Source of the DNA: UBA2421 sp964641895
Lineage (GTDB): Bacteria; Planctomycetota; Phycisphaerae; Tepidisphaerales; Tepidisphaeraceae
Reading direction: 5' to 3'
Assembly: GCA_964641895.1 (NCBI GenBank)
Contig: CAZXLA010000002.1
Location: 1 to 64,000, forward strand
DNA length: 64,000 bases
Positions 58,849 through 64,000 of this stretch are shown in pieces; positions within the stretch are counted from its first letter, which is position 1; each line of letters opens with the position of its first letter. Below the pieces are notes generated by a model that searched no databases, was not told the origin of the DNA, and saw only the letters and a program-made list of their open reading frames with translations. Made by a program: the position numbers and the translations under genes.

Positions 58849-59106
58849 ATGACAAAGCTTGAAGAAGCCGTAATCGAAGCCGCAAAGCAACTAAAGCTCG
58901 CGCTTCGCCGTCGACTTGCAGACGAGCTGCGAAATGCCAACCAGCCGCCTCTGTCCGCCGAATGAATTTCTGAAATCGAGCGCAGAACGCGTGCGGTTGA
59001 TGCGGGCAGAATGAAAACGTTTCTTGCCGAAAAGATGATGCGCGACCTGCGCGTTTGGCTTGAGCAGCGCATCCACGGCGAGCAGAAAGCGAAATGCTTT
59101 GATTAG
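58849..59106 (+). pseudogene. Addiction-module antitoxin remnant with internal TGA
   Basis: ATG at 58849 follows a GAGGT site and reads MTKLEEAVIEAAKQLKLALR, RRLADELRNANQPPLSAE, then TGA at 58963-58965, then ISEIERRTRAVDAGRMKTFL and a helical tail to TAG. The whole aligns with the TIGR02574-type addiction-module component pattern (PPLSAEW-EIERR-VDAG). The TGA replaces a residue often Trp or Glu. No RelE-like toxin gene follows. A 38-residue product might still be made, but without the C-terminal half. Confidence 0.75.
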
Positions 59107-59417
59107 TTGACCGGCCGCATGCACATTCCCACCCCTCTCCTGACAAGGTGGTGCGCGGGATGGGTCGTTCGCAATTTGCGCACCGGAGGTCCGCGGTCGT
59201 AAATCGAATCGCCAAATGATGTGCGCAGGTTCGATGACATTAAGAAAACAGAGAATTGAGGGTGCCACGACCTTGGCTCTCAGGCCAAGTCGTGCAGCGG
59301 CGGGCGGGCTCCAACAGCAGTATCGCCGTCCATGCACTGCTTGACCTGAGAGTCAAGCAGTGGCACCGAGCGCCTTTGGCGCGCGAGCCTCAAGCGGGAG
59401 TCGTAGGAGAAGGATCA
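59107..59417. other. Intergenic region with palindromes
   Basis: 311 bases containing two long palindromes of the GGCACTACTTGGCCTGAGAG family (CACGACCTTGGCTCTCAGGC then CAAGTCGTG at 59267-59295, and CTGCTTGACCTGAGAGTCAA then GCAGTGGCAC at 59337-59366). No gene is recognised. Confidence 0.6.
59258..59366. repeat. Pair of TGGC-TCTCAGG palindromes
   Basis: Two hairpins of the family at 45631-45672, about 40 bases apart. Confidence 0.75.
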
Positions 59418-59849
59418 TCATGACCGCTCATACTGATACATCCCATTAAGCCGCGCCCGCCGCGAGTCGCAGCCACAGTCTTGGCCGGTGATGCGCGTGT
59501 ACAGTCGCGCCATTGCCTCGGCGCCGAAGCGATCAAGGTGGCGGTGGATTGTATCGCCGATTCCGGCATCGTCCGGGCTTGCCAGCTTCGCGATCGCGCG
59601 GACCACGAGCGGCCAACGTTCGCGCGGAATTGCAGCGAGCAGCTTCGGATCAACGTCGGGTGAAGCCAGCAGGTAGCGTGAACCATCAGGGTGCGGGCAG
59701 TGGTTGGCCCTGGCGTGATCGGTCAGGGTGATTCCGTCGAGCGTGCACACGCATCGTCCGCCGACGCAAGGGTTGGAGCGCTTCGAACAGCGGACGCAGA
59801 TCGATGCGTTGCGGGTGAGCGTGGGCAGGTCGATGGGCGTTGAGGGCAC
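59418..59849 (-). CDS. Small Cys-rich protein, possibly zinc-binding
   Basis: A 143-residue protein of unknown function. An N-terminal cluster CVRCSKRSNPCVGGRCVCTL resembles a metal-binding knuckle, followed by DHARANHCPHPDGSRYLL. The C-terminal ITGQDCGCDSRRARLNGMYQ has the GxDCGCxxRxxxLN motif seen in short phage- or planctomycete-specific proteins. The middle is helical. The start is the GTG at 59847-59849. It has no close neighbour on this strand. It is not a shadow of a larger gene, and the motifs support a real product. Confidence 0.65.
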   Translation of the reverse strand: MPSTPIDLPTLTRNASICVRCSKRSNPCVGGRCVCTLDGITLTDHARANHCPHPDGSRYLLASPDVDPKLLAAIPRERWPLVVRAIAKLASPDDAGIGDTIHRHLDRFGAEAMARLYTRITGQDCGCDSRRARLNGMYQYERS

Positions 59850-59937
59850 GCGGTCACCTGCCCGAGATGTGTTGCGATTGAGTCATTGCAGATATCACGG
59901 TGAACAGAGAAACACGCCCGTGGCACTTTGAATAAGA

Positions 59938-59984
59938 ACCCTCACCCCGGCCCTCTCCCGGGGTACCGGGAGAGGGAGAAATTC
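59938..59984. repeat. CCCGGTAC-family repeat after glgP
   Basis: CCCTCACCCCGGCCCTCTCC then CGGGGTACCGGGAGAGGG. It is the family translated inside the binding-protein gene at 8211-8276, in opposite orientation. Confidence 0.85.
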
Positions 59985-62087
59985 TCACCCATTCGCGGGC
60001 ACGTAGAATTTGGTGGCGTAGTCGGCGACCATGCGGGCGGTGCTGAATTCGTTGCACACCGTACGCATCGACTCCTTCATCATCGCGATCCACCGCCAGG
60101 GCAAGCCGGCGGAGTCGCGCGAATAGAAGCGCGGGACGACTTCACGTTCGAGCAGGTCGTATAGCGAGCCGGCGTCGTAGGCATCCTGTTTCTTCTGGTC
60201 GGCGAACTCCTTGCCGCCGATCGCCCAGCCGTTCTTACCGTTGTAGGCTTCTGGCCACCAGCCGTCGAGAATGCTTAAATTCACGCCGCCGTGCAGCGGC
60301 GGTTTCATGCCGCTGGTGCCGCTGGCTTCCTGCGGGCGGAGCGGGTTGTTGAGCCACACATCAACCCCGCTGGTGAGCATGCGGCCGACGTGCATATCGT
60401 AGTCTTCGAGGATTACGACCTTGCCGATGAACTGCTGCTCGTACGCGTGCTGGTAAATCTCCTGCGCAAACTTCTGCCCGCCCAGGTCCGCCGGATGGGC
60501 TTTGCCGGCGAAGATGATCTGCATCGGCCGTTTTTCGTTGCCGAGAATTTTCGCCAGCCGTTTGGCGTTGCTGAAGATCAGCGGCGCGCGCTTGTACGTG
60601 GCGAACCGCCGGGCAAAGCCGATCGTAAGGGTGTCAGGGTCGAACGTCTCATGTGCCGCCGCCAGCATGCGGATATCGCCGTGAGCGCGGGCGATCTGGT
60701 CGGCCAGGCGTGATCGGATGAACTGAATCAGCCGCGCGCGAAGCATGGATCGCGCCGCCCACAGTTCGGCGTCGGGGATTTTGCCGGCGCTTTTCCAGAA
60801 GTCGTCGTTCGGGCCGGCGCCGTTCCATTTGGGCTTGAGATATTTATCGTAAAGCGGCCGCATCTCGGGGGCGAGCCATGTTTCAGTGTGAATGCCGTTG
60901 GTGATTGAACCGATCGGAACCTGCTCATGCTGGCCGGCATCGAGTCCGAACATTTTCGTCCACATCCGCCGGCTGGTATCGCCGTGCAACGCCGCCACGC
61001 CGTTGCAGTGCCGGCTGAGTTTGAGCGCCAGCACGGTCATGCAGTAAGGCTCACTCTTATCGCCTTCATCTTCGCGGCCGCTGGCGAGCAATTGGTGAGA
61101 ACTGATGCCCAGCGCCTTTGCATAATCGCCGATGTACTTAAGCGTAAGCTTCGAATCAAACCGATCATTGCCCGCAGCCACCGGCGTGTGCGTGGTGAAG
61201 ACGCTGCTGGCGCGCACTTCGGCGATGGCGGTTTTCATGTCCGCGCCCTGGTCAACGAACCGCTTCACGCGATCCAGCGCCGCGAACGCCGCGTGGCCTT
61301 CATTCATATGGAACACGGTCGCCTTCAGGCCCAGCGCGTCCAGCGCGAGCGTTCCGCCGATGCCCAGCAGCATCTCCTGCTTGATGCGATATTCGCGGTC
61401 GCCGCCGTAAAGGTGACGCGTGAGTTTGCGGTCTTCGGCGTGGTTGCCGTCGACATCGGTATCCATCGAATAGATCGCCGTCCGGCCGACGGTCTGCTTC
61501 CAGATCTTTGCCTTCACGTCGCGCTTGCCAATGCGCAGCTTGATCGATTTGCCGGTGTCGGTAATCGGCAGGTCGGCAAAATCAAGCTCGGGATAGATCA
61601 CGCGCGTCGAACCATCGACCGCGAACTCCTGCGTGTAATAGCCGCATCGATACAGCAACCCGACACCCACCAGCGGCACGCCGAGATCGCTCACCGATTT
61701 GATATGATCGCCCGCCAGCACACCCAGCCCGCCGGAGTATTGCTGCAGCGATTCGTGGATGGCGTACTCGGCGCAGAAATAGGCGACGAGCATACCCTTG
61801 GTCTTGCCGCCGTAGGATTTCTCAAACCACGTTTTGGTGTTGAGGTACGTCGTCAGCGACTTTTCAACGCGATCGAGGTGCGCGGCAAACGCTGGATCGC
61901 GCGCCACCCATCCGCGTCGCTCGGGCGAAAGCAACCTCAGCGTGCGCAGCGGGCTTCGCCGCGTCGCGACCCACAACGGCGGGTCCATCGATTCGAACAA
62001 CGCCTGTGCGTCTGGGTTCCAACTCCACCAGAGATTGCGCGCGAGGGTTGTTACACGATCGAACACCGAGATTGCCGTCTTAGCCAT
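59985..62087 (-). CDS. Alpha-glucan (glycogen) phosphorylase, GT35, DUF3417 type
   Basis: Releases glucose 1-phosphate from the ends of glycogen or maltodextrin. The 700-residue protein is the short bacterial/archaeal type, with a DUF3417 N-terminal region (LARNLWWSWNPDAQALFESM) and AYFCAEYAIHESLQQYSGGL. The pyridoxal-phosphate Lys is expected in PQEASGTSGMKPPLHGGVNL near residue 590, and the phosphate-site region GFARRFATYKRAPLIFSN is present. Regulatory Ser and AMP sites of animal enzymes are absent. It is downstream of malQ on the same strand, with a 123-base spacer that holds a repeat. Confidence 0.93.
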   Translation of the reverse strand: MAKTAISVFDRVTTLARNLWWSWNPDAQALFESMDPPLWVATRRSPLRTLRLLSPERRGWVARDPAFAAHLDRVEKSLTTYLNTKTWFEKSYGGKTKGMLVAYFCAEYAIHESLQQYSGGLGVLAGDHIKSVSDLGVPLVGVGLLYRCGYYTQEFAVDGSTRVIYPELDFADLPITDTGKSIKLRIGKRDVKAKIWKQTVGRTAIYSMDTDVDGNHAEDRKLTRHLYGGDREYRIKQEMLLGIGGTLALDALGLKATVFHMNEGHAAFAALDRVKRFVDQGADMKTAIAEVRASSVFTTHTPVAAGNDRFDSKLTLKYIGDYAKALGISSHQLLASGREDEGDKSEPYCMTVLALKLSRHCNGVAALHGDTSRRMWTKMFGLDAGQHEQVPIGSITNGIHTETWLAPEMRPLYDKYLKPKWNGAGPNDDFWKSAGKIPDAELWAARSMLRARLIQFIRSRLADQIARAHGDIRMLAAAHETFDPDTLTIGFARRFATYKRAPLIFSNAKRLAKILGNEKRPMQIIFAGKAHPADLGGQKFAQEIYQHAYEQQFIGKVVILEDYDMHVGRMLTSGVDVWLNNPLRPQEASGTSGMKPPLHGGVNLSILDGWWPEAYNGKNGWAIGGKEFADQKKQDAYDAGSLYDLLEREVVPRFYSRDSAGLPWRWIAMMKESMRTVCNEFSTARMVADYATKFYVPANG

Positions 62088-62110
62088 TATTCATCCTTTA
62101 CGAAAACAGA

Positions 62111-62213
62111 TAAACCACCAAGGCTCCAAGGCACCTAGAACGCAGCAGATGGATGCAGCCGATTCATGCTTCATCCCGATCGCATTCTTGGTGCCTTGGA
62201 GCCTTGGTGGTCA
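62111..62213. repeat. Fold-back repeat, ACCACCAAGGC family, abutting the malQ stop
   Basis: TAAACCACCAAGGCTCCAAG (62111) is opposed by CCTTGGAGCCTTGGTGGTCA (62194-62213), whose last three bases TCA are the malQ stop on the minus strand. It fills the malQ-glgP spacer. Confidence 0.88.
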
Positions 62214-63752
62214 ACTCCCGAGTCGTTGGAAATCTTCGCACATCGTCCGCAGCGTGACCGCGTGCTCCTTCTTGAGCGCGCCGGGTTTCATGCGCCACTC
62301 CCAGTTGTCGACCGTTGTGCCCGGCACGTTCATGCGGGCCTCGCTGCCAAGGCCCAGAATGTCTTGCACTGGAAAGATGGTGGTGCCGGCTCGGCTGGCC
62401 ATGGCGGTGCGGATGAGGTCCCAGTGCATCGTCGTGCCGTCGCTGTTGGTGTTCGCGTACCGCTGCATGCGGGCGAATTCCTGCCGCGCCTTGCGGCTGC
62501 GCTTGCCGGCGGCTTCAACTTTTGCGAAGTACCCGCGAATGGTGTCGTTGTCGTGCGTGCCGGTGTAAAGCACGCTCGACCGCGGGAGGTTGTGCGGCAG
62601 ATGCTCGCACCCGCCGCCGAAGCCGAACTGCAGCACGCGCATGCCGGGGAAGCCGAAATCGTCGCGCAGTTTGGTCGCGCCTTCGGTCACCGCGCCCAGG
62701 TCTTCGGCGATGATCGGCGCGTCGCCGAGTTTCTTGCGAATGGCGGTGAACAGTTCCCGCCCGGGCGTGCGCACCCATTTACCTACGCGTGCATCGGCCC
62801 GGCCGAAGGGAATCTGCCAGACACGGTGGAAGCCCAGAAAGTGATCGATGCGCACGCCGTCGAACAGTCGCATCGTTTCGGCGAAGCGCTGCACCCACCA
62901 CTGGAAGTTTGCCGATCGATGACAAGCCCAGTCGTAATGCGGGTGATTCCAAATCTGACCGGCGGCGTTAAAAACATCGGGCGGGCAGCCGCTGACCACT
63001 TTTGGCGCGCCTTCGCGGTCGAGCAAAAACAGGGTGCGATGCGCCCACACGTCGGCCGAGTCGTAAGCGATGAAGATCGGGATATCGCCCATCAGCCCCA
63101 CGCCCTTGCTGTTGGCGTACGCCTTCAACGCCGTCCATTGCCGATCAAAGATATATTGCTGAAACTGGTGGAACCGCACCTCGTCGGTCAGCACGCGCTT
63201 CGCGTCGGCCAACGCGGCGGGCTCGCACAGCCGCAGGTCGCGCGCCCACAGGTTCCAGGCCTTGCCGGCGTGCGCATCCTGCAGCGCGCTGAACATCGCA
63301 AAATCATCCAGCCACGCCGCGTGCTTCTTAATAAAACGGTTGAGCTTTGCCTTGCTCCCCTTCTGATATTTAAACCGCTCGTACGCGATCCGCAGGCGAT
63401 CAAGGCGATATGGCACGACGGCTTGAAACAAAACCTTCTCATCGCGAAACGACGCCAAAGGCTCGACGTCGCTCTTGCGCAACAGCCCGTCTTTCACCAG
63501 TTGATCGAGGCTGATCAGCCACGGGCTGCCGGCGAACGTGCTGTTGCACGAGTATGGCGAAAACCCGTCGCCGGGCGGGTTCACCGGCAGCATCTGCCAC
63601 CACGATTGCCCGGCGGCGTGAAGGAAATTGATGAACTCGTAAGCCGATTTCCCAAGATCACCACTGCCATGACGGTTAGGCAGCGAGGTGATGTGCATAA
63701 GCACGCCGCACGAGCGGCGGGTGAAGGTGAATGGCTTGGTTGCGATTTTCAT
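62211..63752 (-). CDS. 4-alpha-glucanotransferase (amylomaltase)
   Basis: Transfers alpha-1,4-glucan segments between maltodextrins, feeding the phosphorylase. The 513-residue GH77 protein shows GVLMHITSLPNRHGSGDLGK, MLPVNPPGDGFSPYSCNSTF, the nucleophile Asp region FDGVRIDHFLGFHR, the acid/base Glu in PIIAEDLGAVTEG and YTGTHDNDTIRGYF with the third acidic residue. The start is the ATG at 63750-63752, giving MKIATKPFTF; a TTG further upstream is less likely. It is followed by glgP. The stop codon abuts a repeat arm. Confidence 0.95.
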   Translation of the reverse strand: MKIATKPFTFTRRSCGVLMHITSLPNRHGSGDLGKSAYEFINFLHAAGQSWWQMLPVNPPGDGFSPYSCNSTFAGSPWLISLDQLVKDGLLRKSDVEPLASFRDEKVLFQAVVPYRLDRLRIAYERFKYQKGSKAKLNRFIKKHAAWLDDFAMFSALQDAHAGKAWNLWARDLRLCEPAALADAKRVLTDEVRFHQFQQYIFDRQWTALKAYANSKGVGLMGDIPIFIAYDSADVWAHRTLFLLDREGAPKVVSGCPPDVFNAAGQIWNHPHYDWACHRSANFQWWVQRFAETMRLFDGVRIDHFLGFHRVWQIPFGRADARVGKWVRTPGRELFTAIRKKLGDAPIIAEDLGAVTEGATKLRDDFGFPGMRVLQFGFGGGCEHLPHNLPRSSVLYTGTHDNDTIRGYFAKVEAAGKRSRKARQEFARMQRYANTNSDGTTMHWDLIRTAMASRAGTTIFPVQDILGLGSEARMNVPGTTVDNWEWRMKPGALKKEHAVTLRTMCEDFQRLGS

Positions 63753-63852
63753 GCTGTCAACAAGCGAGCAGACCAATGGCGAAAAACCCCGACGCGAGTT
63801 GCATTGCAGTATCGGGTTCTGCCAAGTGCCGTCAATCGCTCAAACAAAACGA

Positions 63853-63902
63853 GCCGCGGATCGTTCCGGGCGGTTGTACCCCGCCCACCAACAGCCCGCG
63901 GC
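63853..63902 (-). terminator. Possible terminator of the prepilin-like gene at the window end
   Basis: GCCGCGG (63853-63859) pairs with CCGCGGC (63896-63902) and encloses a second stem GGGCGG with CCGCCC. On the minus strand it is followed by TCGTTTTGTTTG. Confidence 0.6.
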
Positions 63903-63923
63903 CCGTCTCGGAAAAAGAACCGA

Positions 63924-64000
63924 TCAATATTTGTAAGGGGTGACGCGCACCTTTTTGAAATCGCCCTGTAGCACCGTCTCGGCGTGCCCGTCAACGAATC
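63924..64000 (-). CDS. 3' end of a prepilin-like H-X9-DG protein (partial)
   Basis: The minus strand reads FVDGHAETVLQGDFKKVRVT and PYKY, then TGA. FVDGHAE is the end of the NVLFVDGHAE-type motif of planctomycete prepilin-domain proteins, the same class as the gene at 48533. The rest of the gene lies outside the window. Calling this partial gene rests on about 24 residues. Confidence 0.6.
   Translation of the reverse strand, partial: FVDGHAETVLQGDFKKVRVTPYKY

Noticed and set aside
13126..59106. UGA recoding as an explanation for the two TGA-interrupted toxin-antitoxin genes
   Set aside because: TGA ends many normal genes here, including carB, thiL and ilvB, and Trp is encoded by TGG, so the standard code applies; nonsense decay is simpler.
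60927..63971. Long plus-strand frames opposite glgP and malQ
   Set aside because: Shadows of conserved genes, with no start signals or family patterns.
1..64000. CRISPR array
   Set aside because: The repeats are palindromic, scattered and not regularly spaced with unique spacers; no cas gene is present.
1..64000. tRNA, rRNA, tmRNA, RNase P or SRP RNA genes
   Set aside because: Looked for T-loop and conserved core motifs; none was found with supporting structure.
1..64000. Insertion sequence with transposase
   Set aside because: No DDE, HUH or serine recombinase protein is present; the repeats are non-coding or are translated only as parts of host genes.

Overview
The window looks like chromosomal DNA of a Planctomycetota bacterium, probably class Phycisphaerae. 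This is an inference from gene content: prepilin-like proteins with the planctomycete NVLYADAHVEF-type C-terminal motif, a PEP-CTERM protein, SpoVG next to ispE, a GHL10 lipoprotein, moderately high GC and very many short palindromic repeats. It is a draft assembly with two 100-N scaffold gaps. I see no rRNA, tRNA, CRISPR array, transposase or phage structural module.

Layout. 1-5000: a yjcH/actP-like acetate symporter pair, an AlkA-like glycosylase, a ParE/RelE toxin-antitoxin pair and a GHL10 lipoprotein, all on the minus strand. 5400-11700: a PEP-CTERM protein, then a sugar uptake operon (binding lipoprotein, GPH/MFS-type carrier, two ABC permeases) behind a near-consensus promoter with an overlapping palindrome. 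11870-21160: minus-strand genes for a DapB-like dehydrogenase, a decayed YoeB toxin, and an envelope operon (CHASE2 adenylate cyclase, SH3-like protein, membrane glycosyltransferase, giant AsmA-like protein). 21275-30825: M48 lipoprotein, thiL, tsaE, carB (with a gap), Gfo/Idh/MocA oxidoreductase, TIM-barrel protein and an acetyltransferase. 30950-37050: ruvC-ruvA-ruvB on the minus strand, divergent from an HldE-like enzyme with swapped domains and two GT2 glycosyltransferases. 37200-48090: DUF3467 protein, GlcD-like oxidase, S10 peptidase, rplM-rpsI, a zinc-ribbon membrane protein, a PurM-like protein, a STAS protein, a TPR membrane glycosyltransferase and coaD. 48500-58810: a prepilin-like protein, an ACT protein, a degenerate HprK-like protein, a sugar isomerase, an amidase, recR, a structured RNA candidate with a strong terminator, ispE, a SpoVG/zinc-ribbon fusion and ilvB. 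58850-64000: a decayed antitoxin, a small Cys-rich protein, malQ-glgP for alpha-glucan turnover, and the 3' end of another prepilin-like gene.

The most unusual feature is the load of palindromic, fold-back repeats: about ten families and dozens of copies. They fill intergenic spaces and also lie in frame inside coding regions (binding protein, membrane glycosyltransferase, carB, TIM-barrel protein, S10 peptidase), where they encode extra peptides. One family gives the same peptide, KPEASAPDSS, in two unrelated proteins. Other copies form or abut the stop codons of several genes. Together with two toxin-antitoxin remnants that each carry one in-frame TGA, this suggests a genome tolerant of small non-autonomous insertions.
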